From an uncultured Chlorobiaceae bacterium (GTDB lineage Bacteria > Bacteroidota > Chlorobiia > Chlorobiales > Chlorobiaceae): 64,000 nucleotides of DNA. The stretch spans positions 18,763 to 82,762 of the forward strand of contig CAJAJL010000100.1 in the NCBI GenBank assembly GCA_903940125.1. Direction: 5' to 3'. The first letter of the stretch is position 1; each line of letters begins with the position of its first letter. This document shows positions 52,220 through 63,028 of this stretch, piece after piece. A program made the translations under genes and the position numbers. The notes under the pieces were generated by a model. It saw nothing but the letters and a program-made list of their open reading frames with translations, was not told the DNA's origin and made no database searches.

Positions 52220-53809
52220 TTATCCCTCAGTCTTGAATTCAGAAGTGGTATGGAACTCAATTTCAGGGTAGTCATCTTTGGCAATTTTCAGCATCCATTC
52301 GCTTTCAGCAAAAAATACAGGATGATGCTCCTTGTCGAGCGCTATGGCATTCCATTTGCGTCGTATAAACTCATCGAGCATCTCCTTGTTGCTGCTGGTA
52401 ATCCAGAATGCCTTGTGAAAGCGCAGGGGTGTAAAGTCACACTGGGCCCCGTACTCGTGTTCAAGACGAAATTTGATAACATCAAACTGCAGCTCTCCGA
52501 CAGTGCCGATAATTTTGCGGACTCCATGCTGGATAAACAGCTGGGCAACACCTTCCTCGGTAAGTTGCCGGACGCCCTTGTCGAGCTGCTTTGCCTTCAT
52601 TGGATCCCGGTTTTCAAGTGCTTTGAAAATTTCCGGTGAAAAACTCGGAATTCCCCGGAAATGAAGCATTTCACCCTCGGTAAGGGAGTCACCGATTTTC
52701 AGAGAACCGTTGTCATAGAGGCCGATGACATCTCCAGGCCACGCTTCGTCAATGACGCTTTTTTCATTGGCCATAAAGTGTGTCGGGCTTGAAAAGCGGA
52801 TTTTCTTGTGCAGTCTGGTGTGGAAATAAAATTTGTTACGTTCAAACCTGCCGGAACAGATTCTGAAAAATGCTGTACGGTCTCTGTGGTTGGGATCCAG
52901 ATTTGCATGAATTTTAAAGACAAATCCGCTCATCGGCTCTTCCGAGGCTTTAACGGTACGCTCAGTAGCCTCTCGTTCAATCGGGCTTGGTGCTATTGTA
53001 AGAAATGTTTCAAGCAGCTCCTTGACACCGAAATTGTTGATGGCACTGCCAAAAAAAACCGGTGCAACTTCTCCATCCCGATAAATGTTTTCATCAAAAG
53101 TGTCATAGACTCCCTCAATCAGCGAGACTGCCTCTCGGAGTTTTTCGCAGAAACTTTCAGGAATCCATTTTTCAAGCTCAGGGTCATAAGGGTCTTTGAC
53201 CTTGATGAGGCTCTCGCTGATTCGGGTTGTATTTGCCTCAAACAGGTTGAGCTCTTTATTATAAAGATTGTAAACACCTTTAAATGTCTGTCCCTGGCTG
53301 ATCGGCCAGGTCAGTGGTCTGACTTTGATATGCAGTTTGTTTTCTAACTCGTCGAGCAGTTCAAAAGGGTTTCTGCCTTCGCGGTCCATCTTGTTGATAA
53401 AGATGATAACCGGAGTATGCCGCATCCGGCATACCTCCATGAGCTTTTCTGTCTGCTCCTCAACACCTTTCACGCAATCGACGACAAGAATCACACTATC
53501 AACAGCTGTCAGCGTCCGGTAGGTATCTTCTGCAAAGTCCTTGTGACCGGGTGTGTCGAGAATATTAACCCGTTTACCGGCATATTCGAATCCCATGACC
53601 GATGTTGCAACAGAAATTCCGCGTTGCTTTTCGATTTCCATAAAATCACTTGTTGCCGTTTTACGGATTTTGTTACTTTTTACGGCACCAGCTGTCTGAA
53701 TAGCACCGCCAAAAAGTAGAAATTTTTCTGTCAGCGTGGTTTTACCGGCATCAGGGTGGCTGATGATTGCAAACGTTTTGCGTTTCGCTGTTTCCTTTAT
53801 TAAATCCAT
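52220..53809 (-). CDS. prfC: peptide chain release factor 3
   Basis: 529 residues from [15 protein letters not shown], the same length as E. coli RF3. The GTPase motifs are [17 protein letters not shown] and NKMD. It recycles RF1 and RF2 from the ribosome and helps translational quality control. The frame is open 18 codons upstream; I chose ATG 53809 by family alignment. Confidence 0.96.
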   Translation of the reverse strand: MDLIKETAKRKTFAIISHPDAGKTTLTEKFLLFGGAIQTAGAVKSNKIRKTATSDFMEIEKQRGISVATSVMGFEYAGKRVNILDTPGHKDFAEDTYRTLTAVDSVILVVDCVKGVEEQTEKLMEVCRMRHTPVIIFINKMDREGRNPFELLDELENKLHIKVRPLTWPISQGQTFKGVYNLYNKELNLFEANTTRISESLIKVKDPYDPELEKWIPESFCEKLREAVSLIEGVYDTFDENIYRDGEVAPVFFGSAINNFGVKELLETFLTIAPSPIEREATERTVKASEEPMSGFVFKIHANLDPNHRDRTAFFRICSGRFERNKFYFHTRLHKKIRFSSPTHFMANEKSVIDEAWPGDVIGLYDNGSLKIGDSLTEGEMLHFRGIPSFSPEIFKALENRDPMKAKQLDKGVRQLTEEGVAQLFIQHGVRKIIGTVGELQFDVIKFRLEHEYGAQCDFTPLRFHKAFWITSSNKEMLDEFIRRKWNAIALDKEHHPVFFAESEWMLKIAKDDYPEIEFHTTSEFKTEG

Positions 53810-54052
53810 GGTGAGTATCGGTCTCTCTTTTCTAAGTGTACTGTAAAAATATCTCAACGTCAACGGTCATATTGAGATAAGCGTTCGGGGGTTATACGGT
53901 TAGCTGCCAAAGATACAAAGAACCTTGCTAATACAAAGAATCTCTCTTTAACCGATTGGTCAGGATGTCGGAATTCTGTATTTTTCTGCTCTGTGATTTT
54001 GAAAAAATCATTATAATGGCTCACCATATTAACAATATAAGCACTCTATAGT

Positions 54053-54586
54053 ATGAATTTTAATCCCTGGCACGATGTTGAAATAGGAGAGCATCAGCCG
54101 AATATCGTCAATGCCATTATTGAGATTTCAAAAGGCAGCAAAACGAAGTACGAACTTGATAAAAAAACTGGCATGCTGAGGCTTGACCGGGTGCTTTTTT
54201 CCTCAATTTTTTATCCCGCCAATTACGGCTTTATTCCGAAAACTCTCGGTGATGATCATGATCCTCTTGATATAGTTGTTATTTCCCAGTGCGATATTGT
54301 TCCTATGTGTATGGTAAGGGCAAGGGTTATTGGTGTTATGCGCATGGTCGATCACGGCGAAGGCGACGACAAGATTATTGCTGTAGCAGAAGATGATATC
54401 AGTTTAAGCAACATTCACAACATTGATCAGTTGCCTCCATACTTCAATTCTGAGCTGCAGCACTTTTTTGAAGAGTATAAGGCTCTCGAAGATAAAACTG
54501 TGCTTGTAGAGGATTTTCAGAATGCTGAAATTGCCCGCCAGAGTGTTGCGCATGCGATTGAAAACTACAAAAAGGTTTATGCATAA
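54053..54586 (+). CDS. ppa: soluble inorganic pyrophosphatase (family I)
   Basis: 177 residues. The active-site stretch is [12 protein letters not shown], with [11 protein letters not shown] before and EEYKALEDK after, as in family I enzymes. It hydrolyses the pyrophosphate made in biosynthesis. Since hppA is also present, the cell has both an energy-conserving and a dissipating route. A terminator follows. Confidence 0.95.
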   Translation: MNFNPWHDVEIGEHQPNIVNAIIEISKGSKTKYELDKKTGMLRLDRVLFSSIFYPANYGFIPKTLGDDHDPLDIVVISQCDIVPMCMVRARVIGVMRMVDHGEGDDKIIAVAEDDISLSNIHNIDQLPPYFNSELQHFFEEYKALEDKTVLVEDFQNAEIARQSVAHAIENYKKVYA

Positions 54587-54633
54587 CCTGTAAGAAGGTA
54601 TGTCGGGGACTGCATGAGAGATTATTGATATAT

Positions 54634-54670
54634 AAAAAGGCGGTTATTTGTTTACAATGGCCGCCTTTTT
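54634..54670 (+). terminator. factor-independent terminator after ppa
   Basis: A ten-base stem AAAAAGGCGG/CCGCCTTTTT encloses a loop of 17 bases with partial further pairing, ending in a T run. Confidence 0.85.
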
Positions 54671-55089
54671 ATGTTTTATTTTTAGCTTGATATGCTGTTT
54701 TTTGTCATTCTTTAAACAGGAGCGTCGGAGAGTGTTGAAATGTTGATTTGTTCCGGTCAAGAAAAAGTACTGGACTTGATGGAAGAACAACCTGAAAACC
54801 TCAGCTCCTCAGGAATTATCCATTAAAATATTATGATGTAATAAAATACGTACAAGCTGTCTGTCATGTATCAAGCCTGCTCTGTTACCTCGCTGAAGGT
54901 GTGATACAATATGTTTCGTTGTTGATAAAGTGTTGGCAACTTGTTGACAGCTGTTTATATGTCTTCGAAAAAGTATGTTTATTAACCTCTTCCTGTGAAA
55001 TGCCGGAAAAGTCATATATTAGCCGATAAAAATCATCCCCATGAATCGGGCGTTATTGAAGTTGCACTTAGTCGAAACCCTCTACTCTT
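54671..55089. other. intergenic region between ppa and the KdsC-like gene
   Basis: About 420 bp, no coding frame that I believe. It is AT-rich with an alternation of TTGTTGA motifs. It presumably contains the promoter of the KdsC-like gene. Confidence 0.35.
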
Positions 55090-55608
55090 ATGATATCATT
55101 AACACTTGAAGAGTTCACGAAAAGAGGGAAAGCAATTAAACTTGTGATCTCTGATAATGACGGTGTTTTTACCGATAACGGCGTTTATTATTCAGAAAGG
55201 GGAGAGGAGATGAAGCGCTATTCCATTCGTGATGGAATGGGCGTTGAGCGACTTCGAAATGCAGGTATAGATACCTGTATCATGACCGGTGAAGTGTCGC
55301 CAAGTATTAAAAAACGTGCTGAGAAGCTTGGAATAAAGAGGCTCTATCTTGGTGTTAAGGACAAGGTTGCAATACTTGACACCCTTCTGGCTGAAACCGG
55401 ACTTCAAAAGCAGGAGATAGCCTATATAGGTGATGATGTCAATGACGTAGAGATCATGAACGAAATTGCCCGGGAGGGATTAACGGCATGTCCTCGTGAT
55501 GCCACAGTTTTTGTAAGGCCTTACAGTCATTACCATTGTCATGCTGACGGGGGATATGGTGCATTCAGGGATTTTGCCGAATGGCTGATAGGCCTGAAGG
55601 TCTCCTGA
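55090..55608 (+). CDS. KdsC-like HAD phosphatase
   Basis: 172 residues. HAD motif I ISDNDGVFTDN (DxD with asparagine at the middle position), YSIRDGMGVERLR, ITGEVS-like MTGEVS, and motif IV GDDVNDVEIM are those of KdsC, the C0-cap phosphatase acting on 8-phospho-KDO or related 9-phospho-nonulosonates. The next gene, 120 bp downstream on the same strand, is a NeuB-like synthase, so the substrate may be a nonulosonic acid phosphate instead of KDO phosphate. Without that context I would call it kdsC. Confidence 0.85.
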   Translation: MISLTLEEFTKRGKAIKLVISDNDGVFTDNGVYYSERGEEMKRYSIRDGMGVERLRNAGIDTCIMTGEVSPSIKKRAEKLGIKRLYLGVKDKVAILDTLLAETGLQKQEIAYIGDDVNDVEIMNEIAREGLTACPRDATVFVRPYSHYHCHADGGYGAFRDFAEWLIGLKVS

Positions 55609-55727
55609 ATTGATTGGTTGATCTGCAATTTTCAGTTTTTATGTAAAGTACAGGCATTTATAAACAATATCGATCCGTGCTATCTTTAAGATAAGAATGA
55701 TTCGGCTCGTTTTACCCAGTGTAATGT

Positions 55728-56597
55728 ATGGCGGAAGTCACCATAGGAAATAGAATAGTAGGGGATAGTCATCCCGTTTTTGTTATTGCTGAAATCGGCA
55801 TCAATCATAATGGATCGATGGAGGTTGCAAAAAAGCTTATTGAAGGTGCCGCTCACGCCGGATGTGATGCTGTAAAGTTTCAGAAGCGTACTCCGGAACT
55901 CTGTGTCCCGAAGGATCAGCGGGATATTGAGCGTGATACCCCGTGGGGACGCATGAAATACATCGACTACCGTTACAAGGTTGAGTTCGGGCGCGACGAA
56001 TATCTCGAAATAGACCGTTACAGCAAAGAACACGGAATCTTATGGTTTGCCTCCTGCTGGGATGAGGAGTCCGTTGACTTTATGGAACAGTTTAATCCCC
56101 CATGTTACAAAGGAGCATCAGCATCGCTTACCGATAGTGCACTTCTGAAGAAGACCGCAGAGACTGGCCGCCCGCTTATTATCTCCACCGGCATGTCCAC
56201 CATGGAAGAGGTTGAATCAACCATAGAAGAGCTGGGAACCGGAAATCTTCTTATTGCTCATACCAACTCAACCTATCCCGCTCCGGTTGATGAACTCAAT
56301 CTTCGGATGATCACAACGTTCAAATCCCGTTATCCAGAAGTGCCCGTTGGATATTCAGGTCATGAAGTTGGTCTTTCAACCACCTGGGCTGCAGTTGCAC
56401 TCGGAGCAACCTTTGTTGAGCGCCATGTTACTCTCGATCGTGCCATGTGGGGTTCCGATCAGGCCGCTTCGGTAGAACTTTCAGGCATGGCTCGGCTTGT
56501 TTCAAACATTCGTGATATAGAGAAATCACTGGGGGATGGGGTTAAACGTGTTTATGCAGGTGAAGCTGCAGCACGCAGAAAATTGCGGCGAACCTGA
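55728..56597 (+). CDS. NeuB-like sialic/nonulosonic acid synthase without SAF domain
   Basis: 289 residues. The TIM barrel carries FVIAEIGINHNGSMEVAKKLIEGA, DAVKFQKRTPE, ISTGMSTMEEVE and GYSGHEVGLSTTWAAVALGA, all NeuB signatures for the condensation of phosphoenolpyruvate with an N-acyl-mannosamine (or its phosphate) or a related sugar. The usual C-terminal antifreeze-like (SAF) domain, which completes the active site of the neighbouring subunit, is absent; the frame ends in RKLRRT. The true product cannot be assigned. Confidence 0.87.
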   Translation: MAEVTIGNRIVGDSHPVFVIAEIGINHNGSMEVAKKLIEGAAHAGCDAVKFQKRTPELCVPKDQRDIERDTPWGRMKYIDYRYKVEFGRDEYLEIDRYSKEHGILWFASCWDEESVDFMEQFNPPCYKGASASLTDSALLKKTAETGRPLIISTGMSTMEEVESTIEELGTGNLLIAHTNSTYPAPVDELNLRMITTFKSRYPEVPVGYSGHEVGLSTTWAAVALGATFVERHVTLDRAMWGSDQAASVELSGMARLVSNIRDIEKSLGDGVKRVYAGEAAARRKLRRT

Positions 56598-56649
56598 TAC
56601 TGACCGTGACTTTTATCAAGACAATTATCATTAATAAAGATTACTCATT

Positions 56650-58542
56650 ATGAGCGAAAACAGCAACAACCATACCATGCCTGTTCAGGAGTTTGAATAC
56701 AAGGCCGAAATGAAGCAGCTTCTTGACCTTATTGTACACTCACTCTACACTCATCCGGAAATATTTCTCAGGGAGCTGATTTCCAATGCTTCTGACGCGT
56801 TGAGTAAGGTACGTTTCAATGCTCTTACTGACCAGGATATTATTGATCGTGAAACCGAACTTGCAATTCGGATAAACATCGACTCCAAAGAGTTGACCTT
56901 CGTTATTGAAGACAGTGGAGTTGGAATGACTGAAGAGGAACTTATTGCAAATCTCGGAACTGTTGCCAAGTCAGGGACCCTCGGCTTTATGCAGGCATTG
57001 AAAGAGCAGCAGCAGGAACTTGACGGAAACCTGATAGGGCAGTTTGGCGTAGGATTCTACTCGGTTTTTATGGTGACGGACGAAGTGACTGTGGAAACCA
57101 GAAGTGCGCGTCCAGGTTCCGATGGTTATCGCTGGCGCTCAAGCGGTCAGGGAACCTACACCATCGAAAAAATTGACAAAGCCGAGCGGGGCACTAAAAT
57201 ATCATTCAAGCTTAAAGAGGCATCCAAAGAGTTTGCCGAAGAGTACCGTGTTGAACAGATTGTAAAAAAATATTCCAACTTTGTCGATTTCCCCATCTAT
57301 CTCGACAAAAAGCAGCTTAACAGCATAACAGCCCTTTGGCAGCGCTCTAAAAATGAGTTAAAGGAGGAAGAGGTCAACGAATTCTACAAGTTTATTGCAA
57401 ACGACTATCAGAATCCTCTTGATTATCTCCCTGTTTCCGTCGAAGGCATGGTCACCTTCAAGGCACTTCTTTTTTTACCGACAGAAGCTCCCCCCGAAAT
57501 GCTCTATCGCCAGGGTGACCTCGAAAATCGAGGCCCTCAGCTCTACGTAAAAAAAGTGCTCATCCAGCAGGAATGCCGAGATCTCTTGCCCGAATACCTT
57601 CGTTTTATTGCCGGTGTTGTTGATACCGAAGACCTGTCGCTTAACGTTTCCCGCGAAGTCGTTCAGTCAAGCCCGGTACTGGCAAAAATCCGTCAGATCC
57701 TCACCGGAAAGATTCTTGGCTGGTTTGAAACTCTGGCGCAGGAACAGCCCGAAAAATTCAGGACATTCTACAAAGCGTTCGGTCCGGTTATCAAGATCGG
57801 CTTGAATACTGATTTTACAAATCGCGACAAGCTTATTGAACTCTTGCGGTTTGAAAGTACAAAAACCGAAGTGGACGAATACGTTACACTCAAAGCCTAC
57901 TCAGAAAGGATGGGTGCCGACCAGAAAGAAATTTACTACCATTCGGGTACAAGTCGTGCTCAGCTTCTTGCCCATCCAAATCTTGAATACTTCCAGAATA
58001 TGGGTATTGAGGTTCTCCTCCTCAGTGATCCAGTTGATGTCTTTGTCATTCCATCAATCCATGAATACAATAAAAAGCCTCTCAAATCCATTGAAAAAGC
58101 GGACATCGACTTTTCGAAGCAGAAAAAAGAAACAGAAAAGGATAAACCACTGGCAGGCAATCTTCTCAAGCCCGTTCTGAAGCTTTTCCGAGAAACACTC
58201 GGAGAGGGGATTGAGGATGTCATTGAGTCTCATCGGCTTGTCAGTTCTCCTGTGACGCTTGTGAGCGGAAAAGACGGGCTCGACAGCCAGATGGAAAAGA
58301 TGATGAAGATGATGAAGAGCGATATGCCCGCCGGTAAAAGGATTCTTGAGGTAAATACCTCACATCCGATTATCCGTAATCTTGCAGGCATGATCATGGC
58401 CAACGAAAATAATCCACTTATCAGAACAGCCATGAAACAGCTCTATGAAGGAGCACTGCTGCTTGAGGGAGGACTGGATTCACCCACTGCATTTTTATCA
58501 AGAATGAACGAATTGATCGAAGCAGCCACACTCTCCAGATAA
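56650..58542 (+). CDS. htpG: HSP90-family chaperone
   Basis: 630 residues. The N-terminal GHKL ATPase has [24 protein letters not shown] and [13 protein letters not shown]. The middle and C-terminal dimer domains follow; there is a methionine-rich stretch [13 protein letters not shown] near 555. It helps refold client proteins with DnaK. The length is typical. Confidence 0.96.
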   Translation: MSENSNNHTMPVQEFEYKAEMKQLLDLIVHSLYTHPEIFLRELISNASDALSKVRFNALTDQDIIDRETELAIRINIDSKELTFVIEDSGVGMTEEELIANLGTVAKSGTLGFMQALKEQQQELDGNLIGQFGVGFYSVFMVTDEVTVETRSARPGSDGYRWRSSGQGTYTIEKIDKAERGTKISFKLKEASKEFAEEYRVEQIVKKYSNFVDFPIYLDKKQLNSITALWQRSKNELKEEEVNEFYKFIANDYQNPLDYLPVSVEGMVTFKALLFLPTEAPPEMLYRQGDLENRGPQLYVKKVLIQQECRDLLPEYLRFIAGVVDTEDLSLNVSREVVQSSPVLAKIRQILTGKILGWFETLAQEQPEKFRTFYKAFGPVIKIGLNTDFTNRDKLIELLRFESTKTEVDEYVTLKAYSERMGADQKEIYYHSGTSRAQLLAHPNLEYFQNMGIEVLLLSDPVDVFVIPSIHEYNKKPLKSIEKADIDFSKQKKETEKDKPLAGNLLKPVLKLFRETLGEGIEDVIESHRLVSSPVTLVSGKDGLDSQMEKMMKMMKSDMPAGKRILEVNTSHPIIRNLAGMIMANENNPLIRTAMKQLYEGALLLEGGLDSPTAFLSRMNELIEAATLSR

Positions 58543-58574
58543 AAGGATTCTCAAACGTTTTAACTTCATCATCT

Positions 58575-59450
58575 GTGAAAAAGGGAAGAGATATCGAGGT
58601 CAGACAAATCGCGGTTTTTCAGAAAAATGAAATCACCGAACATTACATCTACAAAAATCTCTCCACCAGAGTACGCGGCGTCAAAAACCGCCGCATACTC
58701 TTCCAGATTGCCGATGATGAGCTTCGGCATTACAATGTCTGGAAAACCTATACACAAAGAGATGTCAAGCCAAGCCGCATCAAGATATGGTTTTACACCA
58801 TAGTCAGTCTTGTGTTTGGTTTTACGTTCGGCATCAAGCTTATGGAAAACGGCGAAATAAGTGCGCACAACTCTTATAGCCGGATTCCCGAATCAATAAA
58901 AGAGATCAACGGCATCATCCGCGATGAAGAGGAGCATGAACAGGCTCTTATTACTCTTCTGGATGAAGATCGGCTCAAATACACCGGATCCATAGTTCTC
59001 GGTCTGAACGATGCGCTTGTAGAGCTTATGGGTGTTCTGGCCGGACTGACCTTCGCACTGCAGAACACTTCTCTTGTAGCTCTCACCGCTGCAATTACCG
59101 GCGTGGCAGCCGCACTGTCCATGGCCGCTTCCGGATACTTGTCAACAAAATCAGATCCTGGCGGAAAAAATCCATTTGTAGCCGCACTCTATACCGGTAT
59201 AGCCTATATCATCACCGTACTGCTTCTGATAACCCCCTATCTGTTTTTATCAGATCTCTATATCTGTCTCGGCCTGGCATTTTTTGCAGCCGTCATTATC
59301 ATAGGCTTCTTCAATTATTACATTTCAGTAGCCCGTAATCTGCCCTTCAAAAGCCGTTTCCTCGAAATGGTAGGCCTCAGCTTCACCGTCGCCGCCCTCA
59401 GCTTTCTCGCCGGCTACGCAATCCGCTACGCCTTCGGCATAGTAATTTAA
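58575..59450 (+). CDS. rubrerythrin-like di-iron domain fused to VIT1/CCC1 metal transporter
   Basis: 291 residues from GTG 58575. The N-terminal part (about 1-130) is ferritin-like with candidate di-iron ligands in [19 protein letters not shown] and [10 protein letters not shown]. The C-terminal part (about 140-291) is a five-helix VIT1/CCC1 transporter with [20 protein letters not shown] and [12 protein letters not shown]. This is the MbfA-type arrangement, which exports or stores iron or manganese and protects from iron-driven peroxide stress. It follows htpG by 32 bp and may be cotranscribed. Confidence 0.88.
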   Translation: MKKGRDIEVRQIAVFQKNEITEHYIYKNLSTRVRGVKNRRILFQIADDELRHYNVWKTYTQRDVKPSRIKIWFYTIVSLVFGFTFGIKLMENGEISAHNSYSRIPESIKEINGIIRDEEEHEQALITLLDEDRLKYTGSIVLGLNDALVELMGVLAGLTFALQNTSLVALTAAITGVAAALSMAASGYLSTKSDPGGKNPFVAALYTGIAYIITVLLLITPYLFLSDLYICLGLAFFAAVIIIGFFNYYISVARNLPFKSRFLEMVGLSFTVAALSFLAGYAIRYAFGIVI

Positions 59451-59489
59451 ATGCATTTCGATTCCCCCCATCACCACTGTAACCACCCC

Positions 59490-59528
59490 TCATCTCGGTC
59501 ACCCCGGACTCCTGTGAGGGGTCTCATC
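59490..59528 (+). repeat. partial copy C of the dispersed palindrome
   Basis: Only the first block of the composite repeat is present: ACCCCGGACTCCTGTGAGGGGT, still with compensating changes that keep the stem (CCCC/GGGG). There is no 9-bp array. Confidence 0.65.
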
Positions 59529-59622
59529 GTATTGTGAAGTACTGCCGACCCTTGTGGTCGTCAGTGGTTTTGATGGATTTTTCTGCTTGACATAGCTGCA
59601 GAGCTATTATGATCAGCTGCAC

Positions 59623-61926
59623 CTATCGATGCAGCAGCAGCGTTATCAGCTCAAGCAGCTCCACCTTGTTGATCGGCTTGGTAATGTAGCCATCACATCC
59701 TGCTTCATGGGATTTGTCTTTCTCATCTTTTGAGGTGAAGGCTGTCTGGACAATGACTGGCAGGTCGGGTCGAAGTTCTTTTATAACTCTGGTCGTGTCG
59801 AATCCATTCATCACAGGCATTCTAATGTCCATCAGAACGATATTGATCTCTTGGTGCTGTTGAACCATTTCTACAGCTTCTTTTCCATTAACAGCAAAAA
59901 GGGTGTTGATGTTTTCATCGGTCAAGTTCTTTTTTAGCAGCAGACTGCTGACTGCATCATCTTCTGCTATGAGAATCGTTATGAATGGAGCAGTTATAAT
60001 CGGCTTCTGATTGACGGGAGAAGGTATCGGTTTTTGCTGTAAAAAGGTAGGCCTGTAAGGTAATGTGAAATAGAATTCGCTTCCCCATCCTTCTCGTGAT
60101 TCAATGCGTATGGTGCCGCCAAGCATTTCAACATATGCTTGTGAGATGCTTAATCCGAGACCTGAGCCCTCCTGGGTTCTTGTCAAGGTATTATCAACCT
60201 GGTGGAAACGGTCAAAAATCTTCTCTTTCATGTCAGCTGCAATACCGATTCCTGTATCAATAACATAAAATTCAAGAGTGCTGTTTGACCTGTTATAACC
60301 AAAATCAATTTCTCCAGAACTCGTAAATTTGAGGGCATTCTGAATAAGGTTTGTCAAAATCTGAATCAGCTTACCACTGTCGGTTTCAATAACGCTGTCA
60401 TTGTCAGGAAGACCAGTTTTAAGGTTTAAACGCAACCCTTTTTTGTCGATTTCAGGTTTGAAAAAGGCATAGAGATCACGCATAAGTTCGTTGACCGGCG
60501 TTTCGCTTTCCTGCAGCATGGTCTCGCCCGCTTCAATCCGCGAAATATTAATAAGGTTATTAATGAGATTCAGCATGCGCTCTCCACTCTTCTGAATCAA
60601 GTCGATATATTCGGTCTCTTCCTCCCCGGTCAAATGAGGTTCTTTCAGGAGTTGTGCAAAGCCGAGAATGCCATTCATCGGCGTGCGGATTTCATGGCTG
60701 ATATTGGCAAGAAAAGCTGATTTTAATCGGTCACTTTCTTCTGCTTTTTCTTTTGCGGCAGTCAATTCAGCAAATATTTTCTTTTGTTCAGTAATATCCA
60801 CCTTTACGGCCACAAAATTAGTTATCACGTTCTCTTTATTCCGTATCGCTGAGATAACCGCCTGATCCCAGTAGAATTCACCGTTTTTCTTTTTGTTTTG
60901 CAACTCTCCACTCCACACACCACCTGAAAGAATTGTTTGCCAAAGCTCTTCATAAACTTTTTTGGACATCAGGCCCGATTTAAGAATACGGGGATTCTGT
61001 CCTCTTGCCTCTTCAGCAGAATATCCTGTAACCTCGACAAACATCGGATTGACATATTCGATATTGCCATCAGGATCAGTAATCACAACAATAGCGGGAC
61101 TTTGTTCAACAACAACACTTAATTTATGAAGTTGATGTTCAGCCAGTATGCGTTCGGTAACGTCATGAATAATGGCATAGAGAATATCTTTACCCTCAAG
61201 CTCTATCTTGTTGCTGAATACCTCCACTTCACGAATGGATCCATCTGCCCTGCGGTGGCGGAATAAAAACTGGTTTTGCTTCGAGGCTCTTATTTTATCC
61301 ATATTCACCATCACCTCATCAGATGAAACGTTGGTGATCTGCTGGATATGCATTTGTTTCAGCTGTTCAACTGACCAGCCGTAAAAATCCGCAGCCGCAT
61401 GATTAGCATCAATGATATTTCCAGTATCAGGGTCAAGAAGAATGATTACTGAATGGTTTTCGAAAAGTGTCCTGAACCGCTCTTCACTTTTCTTTAAAGT
61501 TTCTTCAGATCGCTTGCGTTCAGATATATCATCAAACATGGACAAGACGTAGCCTTTATTCGGGCTGTAGAGCGAGACATCATACCAGTGGTTTTCTGTT
61601 TCAATGAAGATTTCAAACTTGTCTGGAATCCCTGTTTTAGCTACCCTTGCATATTTTTCGATAAACCTTGGATTTGACTTGGCCAGCCCTGGCCGAGTTT
61701 CTGTCATCCTCCTGCCTATAACGTTCCTTAACCCAGTCAGCTTTCCATAACTCTCGTTAACCTCCTCATAAATAAAATCAACATTGTTGTCCTCATCGGT
61801 AATCATCCGGTAGTAAGCGTAACCGTGCTGCATATAGGAGACCAGGTTACGATGGAGAACATTCTTAGCCTTTTTCAGTGTTGTTTGGCTTGAATTATTA
61901 CTTCCCCTTTTCTTCTTGGCTGGCAT
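59623..61926 (-). CDS. hybrid sensor histidine kinase with three PAS domains and a receiver
   Basis: 767 residues, no membrane helices, so probably cytoplasmic. PAS domains cover about 25-145, 150-265 and 270-395 (the last with ITDPDGNIEYVNPMFVEVTGYS). HisKA has SAFLANISHEIRTPMNGILGFAQLL, the ATPase DTGIGIAADMKEKIFDRFHQVD and GSGLGLSIS. A C-terminal receiver has the phospho-acceptor aspartate in IVLMDIRMPVMNG. There is no output domain or Hpt, so it must pass phosphate to an unlinked partner. Confidence 0.95.
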   Translation of the reverse strand: MPAKKKRGSNNSSQTTLKKAKNVLHRNLVSYMQHGYAYYRMITDEDNNVDFIYEEVNESYGKLTGLRNVIGRRMTETRPGLAKSNPRFIEKYARVAKTGIPDKFEIFIETENHWYDVSLYSPNKGYVLSMFDDISERKRSEETLKKSEERFRTLFENHSVIILLDPDTGNIIDANHAAADFYGWSVEQLKQMHIQQITNVSSDEVMVNMDKIRASKQNQFLFRHRRADGSIREVEVFSNKIELEGKDILYAIIHDVTERILAEHQLHKLSVVVEQSPAIVVITDPDGNIEYVNPMFVEVTGYSAEEARGQNPRILKSGLMSKKVYEELWQTILSGGVWSGELQNKKKNGEFYWDQAVISAIRNKENVITNFVAVKVDITEQKKIFAELTAAKEKAEESDRLKSAFLANISHEIRTPMNGILGFAQLLKEPHLTGEEETEYIDLIQKSGERMLNLINNLINISRIEAGETMLQESETPVNELMRDLYAFFKPEIDKKGLRLNLKTGLPDNDSVIETDSGKLIQILTNLIQNALKFTSSGEIDFGYNRSNSTLEFYVIDTGIGIAADMKEKIFDRFHQVDNTLTRTQEGSGLGLSISQAYVEMLGGTIRIESREGWGSEFYFTLPYRPTFLQQKPIPSPVNQKPIITAPFITILIAEDDAVSSLLLKKNLTDENINTLFAVNGKEAVEMVQQHQEINIVLMDIRMPVMNGFDTTRVIKELRPDLPVIVQTAFTSKDEKDKSHEAGCDGYITKPINKVELLELITLLLHR

Positions 61927-62263
61927 GTGTTTTTAGTCTCCTGATGATTATAGTATTTGCCTTTTATAATCCTCTAAGAGAGAGGATAACCATATATGAC
62001 TCTTGGTAGTTCTGTCTGCTTCAGGATTTCGCTTTTTATGATACGGATCGATTGAAAGGACTCTGCATGGGCGGGCAGAGACATATGCACAAGAAGAAAA
62101 GTAAAAATGGCGATGAAATGCTTTTTTATCAGAGAATTTAGAAAACTAAAAAATAGTGTTAGAAATTAACAATTAAGCTTTGCTTTCGTAATTTAATATA
62201 GGTTGTTTTTGTTACAACTTATTATAGTCGTTGTTGATAAGCTCAACACCAGGCTAATTGAAA
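61927..62263. other. divergent intergenic region between the hybrid kinase and SDR genes
   Basis: 337 bp, AT-rich near the SDR start. No coding frame or RNA is recognised. Confidence 0.35.
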
Positions 62264-62980
62264 ATGAAAAAAGCTATAATAATTGGCGCATCGTCAGGTA
62301 TTGGAAGAGGACTTGCAAAATTGCTCGTTGAGAACGGCTACAAAGTTGGAATTACTGGAAGACGTTCAGAACTGCTTGCCAGATTGAAAAGAGAGAGTCC
62401 CGATTTGTTTGTAACAAAGTCTTTCGATATAACAGACACCACATCCACTGTTGAAAAGATGGAAGAGTTGACAACAGAACTTGGTGGGCTCGACCTGATT
62501 GTTATCTGCTCAGGGAGTGGTGACTTGAATGATAATTTAGACTTTACCATTGAAAAACTGACTATTGACACAAATGTTCTTGGTTTTACCTGTGTTGCAG
62601 ACTGGGCGTTTAATTTCTTCAAAAAACAAAAGGCTGGTCATGTAGTGGCGATCAGTTCTGTCAGTGGCCTTCGTGGAAGCAGGCTCGCACCATCATACAA
62701 CGCATCAAAGGCGTTTCAGATTAATTATCTTGAAGCTTTGAGACAGAAAGCCGCATTCCTCAAAATACCCCTTGATGTAACCGATGTTAGGCCAGGTTTT
62801 GTGGACACCGGTATGGCAAAAGGGAAGGTTCGTTTTTGGGTTGCATCTGTTGAGAAAGCAGCTCAGCAAATATATGATGCTATCATAGCTAAAAAGCAAA
62901 TCGTTTATGTTACAAGACGCTGGCGATTTATTGCTGCAATTTTAACAAGAATTCCCGGGATACTTTATAATAGAATGTAA
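62264..62980 (+). CDS. short-chain dehydrogenase/reductase
   Basis: 238 residues from ATG 62264 (TTG 62258 is two codons upstream). IIGASSGIGRGL binds the cofactor, CSGSGD replaces the usual NAG, and ISSVSG with YNASK supplies the catalytic serine, tyrosine and lysine. The C-terminal region ends with a hydrophobic helix (WRFIAAILTRIPGILYNRM), suggesting membrane association. The substrate is unknown. Confidence 0.88.
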   Translation: MKKAIIIGASSGIGRGLAKLLVENGYKVGITGRRSELLARLKRESPDLFVTKSFDITDTTSTVEKMEELTTELGGLDLIVICSGSGDLNDNLDFTIEKLTIDTNVLGFTCVADWAFNFFKKQKAGHVVAISSVSGLRGSRLAPSYNASKAFQINYLEALRQKAAFLKIPLDVTDVRPGFVDTGMAKGKVRFWVASVEKAAQQIYDAIIAKKQIVYVTRRWRFIAAILTRIPGILYNRM

Positions 62981-63028
62981 AGACCTTGTCACTCATATGA
63001 TCTGCTGATATTCTGAATCAGAACGTAT

